64,000 nucleotides of DNA from Bog-473 sp963828505 (GCA_963828505.1 CAWHFM010000009.1:434001-498000), one strand, 5' to 3'. Positions 24,780-33,328 are shown, counted from the first letter of the stretch. The notes: generated from the letters alone by a model not told the origin. A program made the numbers and translations.

Positions 24780-26033
24780 TTGTCCCGATCCTCAACTCGT
24801 AGCGGAATAGGGCGCAGAGCCGTGATGGCTACTGCTGCCTTTACCTTGCTCGGAAGCCTGTTCGGCGCTGTGGCGGCGGCCACGACGGCCGGTGCGAGCC
24901 AATCCGGCGGGGCCTCCGCGAACGTCGTCCGCGCCTGTCCGAACACGAACAAGCTGGGCGTCGCCGCGTGCATGGTGCTGGTCCGCACCGATGTCACCCA
25001 GCGCACCGCGGCCGCGGTCGGCTACGGCCCGAGCGGATATGGGTACGGTCCGTCGCAGCTCCAGAGCGCGTACAAGCTGCCCTCGTCCACAGATGGAGCG
25101 GGCCAGATCGTCGCTGTCGTCGACGCTTACAATGACCCCAACGCTGTTTCTGACTACAACACGTACAGGTCGTCGTGGGGGCTTCCAGCCTGCAACACTT
25201 CGACCGGGGCCGGATGCCTGAAGGTGGTCAACGAGAACGGCGCGGCAAGTCCCCTTCCGACGAACTCCGGCTCGACCGGGTGGGCCACCGAGGAGTCGCT
25301 CGACGTCGACATGGTTGCGGCCATCTGCCCGCAGTGCCACGTTTACCTCGTCGAGGCGAACACGCCGAACTTCGGTGACCTCGGTAATGGTGTCGACTCA
25401 GCCGTCTCGGTTCTCGGCGCGAAGTACGTCTCGAACTCCTATGGGGGCTCTGAGTTCTCCAGCGAGAGCAGTCTTGACGCGGCGTACTACAAGCACCAGT
25501 ACGTCGCCGTGACGGCGTCCGCAGGAGACGACGGCTACGGGGTGAGTTACCCCGCAGCCTCTACTGACGTGGTCGCTGTTGGTGGGACCAGTCTCGTCAG
25601 CTCCTCGAACGCGAGGGGTTGGAGCGAGACCGTGTGGAGCGGGTCCGGATCGGGATGCTCTTCCTACGAGTCCAAGCCACATTGGCAGCACGACACCGGT
25701 TGCTCCAAGCGCACGGACAACGACGTGGCCGCGGACGCCGACCCGAACACGGGCGTCGCGATCTACGACACCTACGACCAGGGTGGGTGGCTCGAGGTCG
25801 GTGGGACGAGCGTCTCGTCGCCGATCATCGCGTCCGTGTACGCCCTGGCGGGGTCACCGGCCAAGAAGGCGGCGAAGACCATCTACACGCACACGAGCGA
25901 GCTCTTCGACGTGACGAGCGGGAGCGACGGCACCTGCACCCCGCCGCATTCCCACGCGTACCTCTGCACCGGTGAGGCCGGCTACGACGGCCCGACCGGT
26001 TTGGGCACTCCGGACGGCATCACCGCGTTCTGA
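24780..26033 (+). CDS. Secreted sedolisin-like (S53) peptidase, copy 1
   Basis: From TTG 24780, preceded by AAAGGAG seven bases upstream, the protein is 417 residues. A signal peptide covers ~10-40 (AVMATAAFTLLGSLFGAVA, cleavage near AGAS). The catalytic residues of sedolisins are in place: Glu171 and Asp175 in ATEESLDVDM, the oxyanion Asp250 in TASAGDDGYG, and the nucleophile Ser344 in GGTSVSSPII. The C-terminal calcium-site-like region DVTSGSDG...GYDGPTGLGTP is also present. Unlike classic kumamolisins there is no ~200-residue activation pro-domain: the catalytic domain starts ~75 residues in. It is expected to be an exported endopeptidase. It shares the start context and most sequence with the copy at 26860. 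Confidence 0.88.
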   Translation: MSRSSTRSGIGRRAVMATAAFTLLGSLFGAVAAATTAGASQSGGASANVVRACPNTNKLGVAACMVLVRTDVTQRTAAAVGYGPSGYGYGPSQLQSAYKLPSSTDGAGQIVAVVDAYNDPNAVSDYNTYRSSWGLPACNTSTGAGCLKVVNENGAASPLPTNSGSTGWATEESLDVDMVAAICPQCHVYLVEANTPNFGDLGNGVDSAVSVLGAKYVSNSYGGSEFSSESSLDAAYYKHQYVAVTASAGDDGYGVSYPAASTDVVAVGGTSLVSSSNARGWSETVWSGSGSGCSSYESKPHWQHDTGCSKRTDNDVAADADPNTGVAIYDTYDQGGWLEVGGTSVSSPIIASVYALAGSPAKKAAKTIYTHTSELFDVTSGSDGTCTPPHSHAYLCTGEAGYDGPTGLGTPDGITAF

Positions 26034-26054
26034 GCTAGTCGTTGATTGCCGCGG

Positions 26055-26096
26055 ACTCCTGCGGCCCCGACCCGATCAGGGCGGGGTCGCAGGAGT
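26055..26096 (+). terminator. GC-rich hairpin after protease copy 1
   Basis: ACTCCTGCG pairs with CGCAGGAGT, and the stem continues with CCCCG/CGGGG around a short GATCAG-containing loop. It starts 22 bases after the stop. No T-run follows, so it may protect the 3' end or work with the second hairpin at 26196. Confidence 0.7.
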
Positions 26097-26195
26097 TCCC
26101 GTGGTATTCGTTTCCGGCGTTCAGGAGCGGGTCCGCTTCACGGTCTGTCCAGGTGCCGCCGGAACAATTCGAAGCAGTCACGAACGCACCCCGGG

Positions 26196-26216
26196 CCTCC
26201 GAACACGGAGGTTTTT
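26196..26216 (+). terminator. Rho-independent terminator, copy 1
   Basis: A perfect CCTCCG/CGGAGG stem with an AACA loop is directly followed by five T residues. It lies between protease copy 1 and the NTF2-like gene remnant, and a counterpart exists at 28256-28275. Confidence 0.85.
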
Positions 26217-26280
26217 CGACGTGAAGACGGTGTGTAGCCGAGGGTCCGCGTCTACGGAGCTGGTCTTGTCTGTGCGACTG

Positions 26281-26349
26281 CGAGTCGGTGCGGTAGGTCT
26301 CTTCCCGGTCGGCGTTATTGAACATCTCGGACACGATCGGCCAAGTGCG
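26281..26349 (-). pseudogene. 3'-terminal remnant of an NTF2-like gene
   Basis: Read on the minus strand this stretch gives TWPIVSEMFNNADREETYRT, the same frame and nearly the same sequence as the last residues of the intact NTF2-like protein at 28369 (TWPIVSEMFNDANQEETYRT). Sequence 5' of it is protease-leader DNA instead of the rest of the gene, and the native stop is not kept. It marks the junction of the tandem duplication. Confidence 0.85.
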
Positions 26350-26859
26350 TTGACCAAGCCTCAGGCCGTTCAGCGAGATGACCTGACACCCCGGTCCGTC
26401 GTTTCGATTACGTCACCGCTCCCACGAGAGCGCCGTCATCTTTCAACGACAAAGCCCGGCAATCGCGGAGCAAGCACAAACCAGTTCAGCAAGCCGGGAG
26501 CGTGACGGGTCAGGGCACTCTCGGCATCGACGGAGCGGACGTCTCAGTCGGCGATCCCAAGCAAGTGTTTGGGCGCGGTCAAGCGACCGTTCGGCGCAAC
26601 GCTCATCTCATTCCCAGGGGCGACACTCGCAGTGACCGATCTCTGAACGGGGCTCAACTGTTGTGGACTCTCACAGCGCCCGCGGCCCAACTCCGAGGCG
26701 GCTGCAGCAAAAGAACTGGCCTTACACGCGCAACTGGGGTATGATTGACGCTTCACCGGTGGGTTCGCAGCGGAGCTCCGGAGTAGGGCGGGCAAGTGTT
26801 GTTGACGGTCTCGGTCTGTTTTCGGTCGCGTTGCTGTGCCCGTTCTGAAAGGAGCAACT

Positions 26860-28110
26860 TTGTCGCGATCATCAACCCCTAGCGGAGTAGGGCGCAAAGC
26901 CGTGATGGCTACTGCTGCCTTTACCTTGCTCGGAAGCCTGTTCGGCGCTGTGGCCGCGGCCACGACCGCCGGTGCAAGCCCAGCCGGAGCAGGTGCCACG
27001 AACTACGTGCGCGCTTGCGCGGAAACGAACGTCCTGAACCACGCGGCGTGCATGGTTCTGGTCCGCACGGATGTCACCCAGCGCACCGCCCCCTCGGTTG
27101 GATTCACCCCCACCGGATACGGGTACGGTCCCTCGCAGCTGCAGAGCGCCTACAAACTGCCGTCGTCCACGGCAGGGGCGGGCGAGAAGGTCGCTGTCGT
27201 CGACGCGTACAACGACCCGGATGCAGTTTCGAACGTCGCCACGTATCGTTCGTCGTGGGGGCTGCCAGCGTGCGTAACCTCGACCGGGGCCGGATGTCTG
27301 ACGGTGACCAACGAGCACGGCGCGGCCAGTCCTCTGCCGACGAACTCCGGCTCGACCGGATGGGCGACTGAAGAGTCCCTCGACGTCGACATGGTCTCCG
27401 CCATCTGCCCGAAGTGCCACATCTACCTGGTTGAGGCCTCGAGCACGAGCATCGCGGACTTGGGCACAGGCGTTGACTCAGCTGTCTCGGTCCTGCACGC
27501 GAAGTTCGTCTCCAACTCCTACGGGGGCGGCCAGAGCTCGAGCGACCCCAGCTTCGACACGTCGTACTACAAGCACAAGGGCGTCGCCGTCACTGCGTCT
27601 GCCGGAGACGACGGCTACGGGGTCAGCTACCCCTCGGCCTCGCGTGACGTCACTTCCGTTGGTGGGACGAGTCTCTCGACCGCGTCCAACGCGAGGGGCT
27701 GGAGCGAGACCGTGTGGAGCGGGTCCGGATCGGGATGCTCTTCGTACGAGTCCAAGCCCAAGTGGCAAACCGACACTGGTTGCTCCAACCGCACGGACAA
27801 TGACACGGCCGCAGTCGCCAACCCGAACACCGGCGTGGCGATCTACGACACCTACGACCAGGGTGGTTGGCTCGAGGTCGGTGGGACGAGCGTCTCGTCT
27901 CCCATCATCGCCTCGGTATTCGCGCTGGGCGGCACGCCCGGAGCGGGAGCCCTCCCGGTGAAGGACATCTACAAGCACACGTCTGACCTCTTCGACGTGA
28001 CGAGCGGAAACGACGGCTCCTGCAGCCCGGCGTACCTCTGCACCGGTGAGGTCGGCTACGACGGCCCGACCGGGTGGGGTACCCCCAACGGCGTTGGTGC
28101 CTTCTCGTAG
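26860..28110 (+). CDS. Secreted sedolisin-like (S53) peptidase, copy 2
   Basis: The 416-residue paralogue of the 24780 gene has the same TTG start with the identical AAAGGAGCAACTTTG context. The signal peptide (AVMATAAFTLLGSLFGAVA) is the same. The putative catalytic residues keep the same numbering: Glu171, Asp175, Asp250, Ser344. The region between signal and catalytic core diverges most, and the C-terminal insert is shorter (CSPAYLCTGEVGYDGPTG versus the copy-1 form with an extra CTPPHSHAY). Both proteins keep several Cys pairs suited to an extracellular enzyme. The retained catalytic residues argue that both copies are under selection. Confidence 0.88.
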   Translation: MSRSSTPSGVGRKAVMATAAFTLLGSLFGAVAAATTAGASPAGAGATNYVRACAETNVLNHAACMVLVRTDVTQRTAPSVGFTPTGYGYGPSQLQSAYKLPSSTAGAGEKVAVVDAYNDPDAVSNVATYRSSWGLPACVTSTGAGCLTVTNEHGAASPLPTNSGSTGWATEESLDVDMVSAICPKCHIYLVEASSTSIADLGTGVDSAVSVLHAKFVSNSYGGGQSSSDPSFDTSYYKHKGVAVTASAGDDGYGVSYPSASRDVTSVGGTSLSTASNARGWSETVWSGSGSGCSSYESKPKWQTDTGCSNRTDNDTAAVANPNTGVAIYDTYDQGGWLEVGGTSVSSPIIASVFALGGTPGAGALPVKDIYKHTSDLFDVTSGNDGSCSPAYLCTGEVGYDGPTGWGTPNGVGAFS

Positions 28111-28127
28111 TAGCTAGTTCCCGAGGA

Positions 28128-28168
28128 CTCCTGCGGCCCCGACCCGATTCAGGGCGGGGCCGCAGGAG
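28128..28168 (+). terminator. GC-rich hairpin after protease copy 2
   Basis: CTCCTGCGGCCCCG (28128-28141) pairs perfectly with CGGGGCCGCAGGAG (28155-28168). It is the counterpart of the hairpin at 26055; the differences between copies keep or improve the pairing, which supports an RNA-level role. Confidence 0.75.
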
Positions 28169-28255
28169 CTCCCTCCAGCGTTCCGGGGCGGATCCGCTTC
28201 GTGGTCTGTCCAGGTGGCGTCGGAAGTAATTCAAGACGGGTACGAGCACGCCGAG

Positions 28256-28275
28256 CCTCCGAAAGGAGGTTTTTT
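28256..28275 (+). terminator. Rho-independent terminator, copy 2
   Basis: CCTCC and GGAGG form a stem closed by a GAAA tetraloop and followed by six T residues. It ends protease copy-2 transcripts before the antisense NTF2-like gene. Confidence 0.88.
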
Positions 28276-28368
28276 GCGTTAGGACACCATGCTGGCCTGA
28301 CGTTTTGACGTTCTGAGGTTGTGTAGGCGAGCGGGTCGGCGCCTACGGAGCCCGTCTCCTGATTGCGA

Positions 28369-28839
28369 CTACGACTGGGTGCGGTAGGTCTCCTCTTGGT
28401 TCGCATCGTTGAACATCTCAGAGACGATCGGCCAAGTGCCGTCGGCTTGACGCTGCAGAACGCGAAGCGAGAAGTTGTCCCTCTCTTCGAGCTCTCCTCC
28501 ACCCACGCGGCCTTGGCCTTCTACCTGTAAGTGGGCCGAGACCAATACGACGTCCGGCGTGAGGACACGGATCGCGATTTCGGGTGGCGCTTTCAGCGTC
28601 CCTGCGTTGAAGTTGTCGTCGGCGAAGAGGCCGCGAAGATAGTCGAGGATCTCATCACTGCCCTTCTTGACCGTACCGAAGGCATTTACCCAATCGGCAT
28701 CTGAGCTGTAGATGTCGGCCAGCTTGTCCACGTTGCGTTCCTGAAAGCCGGCCATGAGGTTCAACAGGGTCGCGCCGATGGCTTCCTGATCAACCCGGGG
28801 TAAGGAGGACAGGTCTGTCGAAGACGGCTCGTCGGGCAT
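28369..28839 (-). CDS. NTF2-like protein (SgcJ/DUF4440-like)
   Basis: The ATG at 28839, preceded by GGAGGTG, gives 156 residues. The sequence has the SnoaL-like pattern: an N-terminal helix (QEAIGATLLNLMAGFQERNVDKLADIY), DADWVNAFGTVKKGSDEIL, a central RVLTPDVVLVSAHLQVEGQ and a final strand (RVLQRQADGTWPIVSEM). This matches the SgcJ/EcaC and DUF4440 group, small dimeric proteins of mostly unknown role. The frame is open ~50 codons further upstream, but that part is Arg/Pro-rich and unconserved. Its last ~25 codons are duplicated at 26281-26349. Confidence 0.8.
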   Translation of the reverse strand: MPDEPSSTDLSSLPRVDQEAIGATLLNLMAGFQERNVDKLADIYSSDADWVNAFGTVKKGSDEILDYLRGLFADDNFNAGTLKAPPEIAIRVLTPDVVLVSAHLQVEGQGRVGGGELEERDNFSLRVLQRQADGTWPIVSEMFNDANQEETYRTQS

Positions 28840-29388
28840 TGGCACCTCCGATCGGGATTGGCGAGATTCAAGGTACAGCAAGCGCCCGCTCATCGGCCGA
28901 GCGAATCGGGAGCGGTGCGGTGTGGATGGGGCGGACTGCGGTTCACCGTACGGTGGCCCAAGCGGTCGCGTTCCGGTCCACACGAACACCGATCCGCGGC
29001 ACGCGGTCGATCCCGGGGTCAGGACTGAGCGAACCCGGCGTCCGGGCGCCGACGCCCGCCCCGACGGAACTCCCAGCTCACCAGCTGGGCTTGGCCTAGT
29101 TCCCGGTCGCTCACGACCGAGCTGTCATTCCGTGACCATGGCCCCCGAGACGAATTGGGTCCATTTGTGCGCCCTCGGATCGGAAAATACCGCGCCCGGA
29201 TCAGCAGTCGGGGACGAGCTGGTCGAGGTGGTCGATCAGTTGGAGGGTTCCGACTACGCCTGGAGGAAATTTCGTGGCGGAGTAAGGTGGCGGTCGCTTC
29301 TTCATCGGTCACCGTCACAGCCAGCGTGTCCGACCAACCCGGGGAAGCTCACGTTTTCAGTACCGCGATCGGGTGCGGTGGAGCCACC
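28840..29388. other. Intergenic region without a recognised gene
   Basis: This 549-base gap separates two divergent NTF2-like genes and should contain both promoters. Open frames here lack family motifs and have codon use unlike the neighbours. I see no tRNA, repeat or convincing promoter hexamers. Confidence 0.5.
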
Positions 29389-30231
29389 ATGGGGGTCGAG
29401 ATGCCGTGGTTTCCGGACTTCGTCAACGCCGTCGAGCTGGTCCGTAGTCAGACTCGTGTCGCCGGCCTGGCGGATCCGGTGGCGCAGTATTTCGACGCCC
29501 TGAACAACGGTGACGCTCGCGTTCTGGAGGAAGTGTGGCCTGGCGAGGTGGTGATCTACGACCCGCGCGCGGGCGAGATCCGCGGCCACAGGCAGCTGCG
29601 CCGGTTTGTCCACCGGAATCAATCGTGGCTGGCCGAGCGTGACGCCCATATCGAGACCGTGGCCTCCACCGTCGTCGGCGGGCGAGCTGTGGTGGAGCTG
29701 CTGGCGCATTTGTCCGGCGACGGGCCGACACTGGCTTGGCCGGTCGCAGTCGTCGCTGAATCGCCCGATGACCGCTCGGTGGTGTTCCGCACCTATTGCA
29801 GCCAATGGCCGGTGGACGGACAGCGCCACCTCAGGCCGCCCATACTCGGGACCGGGGACACCTACCCGGATGACGTGGTCGGCCGCTACCAGGCCGCTCT
29901 GGACGTGGGTGACACCGCCGGGATCGTAGACACCTTTGCGCCGGATGGGTACCTGCGCGAAGCCATCGGGCAACACTCGACCCACCGCGGCACACCTGAG
30001 CTCCGGTCGTTCTTCACCCTGTGCTTCAGCGCAGGCGGCGGCATCGGCCTCCAGAACTGCGTGGTGACCGACGACGGGGTGCGCTGCGCCCTGGAATACA
30101 ACTGCGTCCGTTGGGGTCGCCACGACCTGCCGGCCCAGGCCGGAATCGGCGTCTACGAGCGCAGCCCGGACGGTCTTCTCGCTGCTGTTCGTATCTATGA
30201 CGACGTGGTAGCGCCCTTCGAGCGACAGTGA
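29389..30231 (+). CDS. Tandem double NTF2-like domain protein
   Basis: From ATG 29389 the 280-residue protein holds two NTF2-like halves. The first (~20-145) includes PVAQYFDALNNGDARVLEEVW and WLAERDAHIETVASTVVGG. The second (~155-275) starts VVGRYQAALDVGDTAGIVDTFAPDGYLREA and ends GIGVYERSPDGLLAAVRIYDDV. Both halves show the helix, two-residue NGD/VGD turn, then strand pattern of SnoaL-like folds. A fused pair would form an intramolecular dimer-like unit. Function unknown; such proteins are often found in polyketide, steroid or stress contexts. The start is chosen because upstream in-frame sequence is non-homologous; ATG at 29401 is an alternative. Confidence 0.75.
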   Translation: MGVEMPWFPDFVNAVELVRSQTRVAGLADPVAQYFDALNNGDARVLEEVWPGEVVIYDPRAGEIRGHRQLRRFVHRNQSWLAERDAHIETVASTVVGGRAVVELLAHLSGDGPTLAWPVAVVAESPDDRSVVFRTYCSQWPVDGQRHLRPPILGTGDTYPDDVVGRYQAALDVGDTAGIVDTFAPDGYLREAIGQHSTHRGTPELRSFFTLCFSAGGGIGLQNCVVTDDGVRCALEYNCVRWGRHDLPAQAGIGVYERSPDGLLAAVRIYDDVVAPFERQ

Positions 30232-30384
30232 AGCACCGGAGCCGGCTCGGATCAACTGCGCTACAGTCCTGCAGGCACCTTTCCTCACTCCGACCGGGTG
30301 ACGCGCAGGCGTGCTGCAGAAGTCACACATCGACCTTGTGGCCGCGTTGGGTCAGTCTTTACCGAGTCGGGAGGTTCACCGACG

Positions 30385-30804
30385 ATGCGGGTCCACCAAC
30401 CAGACCAGGCCATCTTCAGATCGGTTCTGCCCGAGGAAATCGAGTGGAAGCCGTTCCCGTCGTTCCCGCCGTCGGCGCGCCTGGCCATCGTCGTCGGCGA
30501 GCCTTCCGAGCCGGGACCTTACGTCATCAGGGTCATGGTGCCCTCGGGCGTCAAGCTGATGCCGCACCAGCATCCGGAGGACCGCGTTTACACGGTCATC
30601 TCCGGCGTCTTCTACATCGGGCTCGGAGAACGATTCGAAGACGAACAACTGCACGCGTACCCGCCGGGGGCCGTCATTGTGCTCCCGGGTGGTACACCTC
30701 ATTTCCACTGGGCGAAGTCCGGTGCCTACATCACCCAGGTGACGGCCATCGGGCCGCTCGGCCTTGAATATCTCGATCCGATCGACGACCCCCGGAACCA
30801 GTGA
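30385..30804 (+). CDS. Cupin-domain protein
   Basis: The 139-residue protein is a single cupin barrel. Motif 1 reads GVKLMPHQHPEDRVYTVISG with metal-ligand-type His61 and His63, and motif 2 reads PPGAVIVLPGGTPHFHWA with His residues in the expected place. A GGGAGG site upstream of ATG 30385 supports the start; longer in-frame extensions to 30298 are not conserved. Single-domain cupins of this kind bind Mn, Fe or Zn and range from dioxygenases to binding proteins, so activity is not assigned. It lies on the same strand between the double NTF2-like gene and the peroxiredoxin-like gene, with ~150-base gaps. Confidence 0.85.
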   Translation: MRVHQPDQAIFRSVLPEEIEWKPFPSFPPSARLAIVVGEPSEPGPYVIRVMVPSGVKLMPHQHPEDRVYTVISGVFYIGLGERFEDEQLHAYPPGAVIVLPGGTPHFHWAKSGAYITQVTAIGPLGLEYLDPIDDPRNQ

Positions 30805-30967
30805 GGGATGGAATCCCCTGTCGACAGCGATGCGGCGATGAGCAGGTGGTGACGTGGCGGTCGCGAAAGCTAACCTCGTGACGACAGGCTCGCCGCTCGC
30901 CGCGCAGCCCGAGCTCGAGTCCACCGAGAAGGTCGCGCGCTCGAGGCGACGAAAGAGGCCATGAACC

Positions 30968-31570
30968 ATGCGATCCGACATCACACCCGGGGGTAACTTT
31001 CCCGACTACGCCCTGCCGGATCACACCAACACGGTGCGCAAGCTGAGCGAGCTGCAAGGTGACGACCCGCTGGTGCTCACCCTGGCGCGCGGCAATTACT
31101 GTCCGAAGGAGCACCAGCAGCATCTGGAGCTCGCCGCGAACTATCCGAAGTTCGCTGTCGCCTACACCCAGATCGTCACGATCTCGACCGACGACCACCA
31201 CTCGACACAAGAGTTCCGCGCCTCAGTCGGCGCGCAATGGAGCTTCCTCTCCGATCCCGCTCGGACGATTCAGCAGGACCTCGACATACAGGAATACACC
31301 GACCCCGAGCACAATCCGATGATTCCACACACCTTTGTGCTCAAGCCGGGACTGGTCGTTCACAGCATCTACAACGGGTACTGGTTCTGGGGACGCCCGT
31401 CGTTCTACGACCTCTGGCGTGACCTTTGCGCTGCTTCGAGCGAGATCCGCCCCGACTGGGACCTGAGCAAGCCGGGGCTACGCGAGGCCTGGGATGCGGG
31501 CGATTACTCGAACTTTCACGGATGGAACAAGCGGGCTCCCCAGTCGACGCCGACGTCGTATGAGTCATAG
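30968..31570 (+). CDS. Peroxiredoxin-like (AhpC/TSA) thioredoxin-fold protein
   Basis: The 200-residue protein begins MRSDITPGGNFPDYALPDHT, typical of the AhpC/TSA N-terminus, and has VLTLARGNYCPKE with a single Cys45 in the peroxidatic position. Typical peroxiredoxins have P-x-x-x-T/S-x-x-C; here the residues before Cys are ARGNY, so the catalytic site is atypical. Later it has QIVTISTDDHHSTQEF and SVGAQWSFLSDPARTIQQDL, both family blocks, and the tail FWGRPSFYDLWRDLC has a second Cys that could be the resolving one. Likely cytoplasmic. A thiol peroxidase or disulfide-handling role is inferred from fold only. Confidence 0.83.
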   Translation: MRSDITPGGNFPDYALPDHTNTVRKLSELQGDDPLVLTLARGNYCPKEHQQHLELAANYPKFAVAYTQIVTISTDDHHSTQEFRASVGAQWSFLSDPARTIQQDLDIQEYTDPEHNPMIPHTFVLKPGLVVHSIYNGYWFWGRPSFYDLWRDLCAASSEIRPDWDLSKPGLREAWDAGDYSNFHGWNKRAPQSTPTSYES

Positions 31571-31661
31571 CTGAACGTGGATCCGCCGGCGCCGGTCAGA
31601 CCGCTCGACGCCCAGGCGGTTGCAGGCGCTCTGAGCGGGAGAGAAAGGGCAGGTGGTTTTC

Positions 31662-32612
31662 ATGCGAACGCCGGTCTGCGAGCTGCTCGGGATTGAACAC
31701 CCGATCGTCCAGGCGCCGATGTCGGCGGTGCCCGAACTGGCGGCAGCAGTCTCGAATGCCGGCGCGCTCGGGATGTTGGCGCTGACGTGGTCCACTCCCG
31801 CCGGGGACCCGGTTCGGGAGACGGCGGCGCTCACCGATCGTCCCTTTGGCGGCAATCTGGTTCTCAACTCCGATCAGCACCAGCGTCTTGACGAGGCCCT
31901 TGAAGCCGGTCTGCGGATCGTGTCCTTGTTCTGGGGAGATCCCGCCGGCTACGTCGAGCAGGTCCACGACGCCGACGGAGTCGTTCTGCACACGGTCGGC
32001 AGCGCCGAAGAGGCGCGGCGCGCCGTCGCCAGCGGAGTCGATGTCGTGGTGGCGCAGGGTTGGGAATCCGGCGGGCACGTGTGGGGCCAGGTCGCGACAC
32101 TTCCCCTGGTCCCCGCGGTCGTGGATGCGGTGGCACCAGTGCCTGTGATCGCGGCCGGCGGGATAGGCGACGCTCGTGGCGTGGCCGCCGTTCTCGCGCT
32201 GGGCGCTCAAGCGGCGTGGCTGGGGACCCGGTTTCTGCTGGCCCAGGAGTTTCCCATCCACGAGGAGTATCGCCGTCGAGTGATGGACGCGGTCGAGACC
32301 GATACTCGGTGGTACGCCGACCTCTATGAGGTCGGATGGCCGGATGCGCCCAATCGCTCTCTCCGCAACTCGACGGCCGAGGTGTGGGAGGCCGCGGGTC
32401 GGCCCCCACCGGGGAGTCGACCGGGAGAGGGTGACGTCATTGCGCGCTTCGCCTCCGGCGAAGCAATCGTCCGTTACGAACCGGCGGCGCCGATGGCCGG
32501 TACCACCGGCGATATCGAGGCAATCTCATTGTGGGCGGGACAGAGCGTTGCGCTCGCCCGTCAGCCACAACCAGCGGCAGAGATCGTGGCCGAGCTCGTT
32601 TCCGGCTTGTAG
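31662..32612 (+). CDS. Nitronate monooxygenase/2-nitropropane dioxygenase-like flavoprotein
   Basis: The 316-residue protein starts MRTPVCELLGIEHPIVQAPM, the standard N-terminus of the NMO family, and has the FMN-binding landmarks VVVAQGWESGGHVWG, VPVIAAGGIGDARGVAAVLALGAQAAWLGTRF. The His in SGGH corresponds to the catalytic base of nitronate monooxygenases. Enzymes of this family oxidise propionate-3-nitronate and related nitronates, but several members are enoyl reductases or of unknown role. A GTG nine bases upstream is an alternative start. It follows the peroxiredoxin-like gene by ~90 bases on the same strand. Confidence 0.88.
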   Translation: MRTPVCELLGIEHPIVQAPMSAVPELAAAVSNAGALGMLALTWSTPAGDPVRETAALTDRPFGGNLVLNSDQHQRLDEALEAGLRIVSLFWGDPAGYVEQVHDADGVVLHTVGSAEEARRAVASGVDVVVAQGWESGGHVWGQVATLPLVPAVVDAVAPVPVIAAGGIGDARGVAAVLALGAQAAWLGTRFLLAQEFPIHEEYRRRVMDAVETDTRWYADLYEVGWPDAPNRSLRNSTAEVWEAAGRPPPGSRPGEGDVIARFASGEAIVRYEPAAPMAGTTGDIEAISLWAGQSVALARQPQPAAEIVAELVSGL

Positions 32613-32956
32613 CCCAAGCAGGCATACCGCTGGCGCATGCGGCTCTGTAGGTCCACGCAGTTTGCCCGGGGCTAGTGGCCGAGCGCGCGGACGGTACTGC
32701 GGCGTTCTACAAACCGATCCGGCAGTACGACACGATGATCCTGTGTCCACGGCGCGTCAAGCAGAGAAGGGCAGGTCAGCTCCCGGGTTGAATTCGTTGG
32801 GCGAGTCGCGCCCGCGCCGCCGCCGCCTCGAATGGGTCCTATCCCATAGTCTGGGTTCGACCCTCCGCCCGATAGGGGATCGACCCACGATGAACGAGCT
32901 CAGGTCGGAGTGTCCGCGTCCACCGAAACAACAGCACTCCGACGGAGAAGAGAACG
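32613..32956. other. Intergenic region without a recognised gene
   Basis: This 344-base stretch lies between the flavoprotein gene and a small ORF. No frame shows conserved motifs, and no structured RNA or repeat stands out. The AGAAGAGAACG just before 32957 is the probable ribosome site of the small gene. Confidence 0.5.
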
Positions 32957-33193
32957 ATGAACCTTGAGCAAACACTGGAAAAGATCGTCGAGCACGCCCA
33001 CGAGGAGCTTCGCATCGTTCGGAAGCGAGCCGAACAGAAGACAGCCGCCCGCGACCACGGCAAGGACTACCACGAAGCTCAAACCGCCGCCGATCGCCTG
33101 GACCATTACGCCCACCAGGTCCGTCGCCTACACGATGCTGAATACAAAGATGGTTGGCGGCACGAGAGTCTGAATGAGGAGTCCAATCGTTAG
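32957..33193 (+). CDS. Small charged helical protein, unknown
   Basis: This 78-residue frame encodes an almost wholly helical, highly charged protein (NLEQTLEKIVEHAHEELRIV, then RKRAEQKTAARDHGKDYHEA, then ADRLDHYAHQVRRLHDAEY). It has no hydrophobic segment. The N-terminal EELRIVRKRAEQ pattern suggests a coiled coil. I do not recognise a family. A purine-rich stretch (GGAGAAGAGAA) lies just upstream of the ATG. The lower G+C of this part of the window compared with its surroundings is noticeable. Confidence 0.5.
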   Translation: MNLEQTLEKIVEHAHEELRIVRKRAEQKTAARDHGKDYHEAQTAADRLDHYAHQVRRLHDAEYKDGWRHESLNEESNR

Positions 33194-33328
33194 CCTGAGC
33201 GGTCGGGGTTCGCCGGCAGAGGTTGGCAAAGAGCACCCGTTGGGGCGCGCTCTCACTACAGGAACAAGCCTTTCGCGTGCCCTGGGTGGAGCGACTCCGC
33301 GAGGTTCCTGAACCCAGGCGGTGAACTG

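Larger units (their letters stand above)
24279..26349 (+). repeat. Tandem duplication, copy 1 (~2.07 kb)
   Basis: This segment and the next are diverged direct repeats. Matching points are GACCAGGCCTCAGGCAGTTC at 24279 with the related sequence at 26352 (offset 2073), the protease TTG starts (offset 2080), the stops (offset 2077) and the GAACATCTC block at 26320 and 28411 (offset 2091). The unit contains the GNAT remnant edge, a leader, one S53 protease, terminators and the tail of an antisense NTF2-like gene. Confidence 0.9.
26350..28440 (+). repeat. Tandem duplication, copy 2 (~2.09 kb)
   Basis: Second copy of the direct repeat described at 24279. It contains the eroded GNAT edge, the leader, protease copy 2, two hairpins and the 3' end of the complete NTF2-like gene, which continues beyond the repeat. 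Since only this copy has the whole NTF2-like gene, its right edge keeps the ancestral arrangement on that side. Confidence 0.9.

Noticed and set aside
24279..28440. Insertion-sequence or transposon origin of the repeated 2 kb unit
   Set aside because: No transposase, no terminal inverted repeats and no target-site duplication were visible; simple tandem duplication explains the junction.
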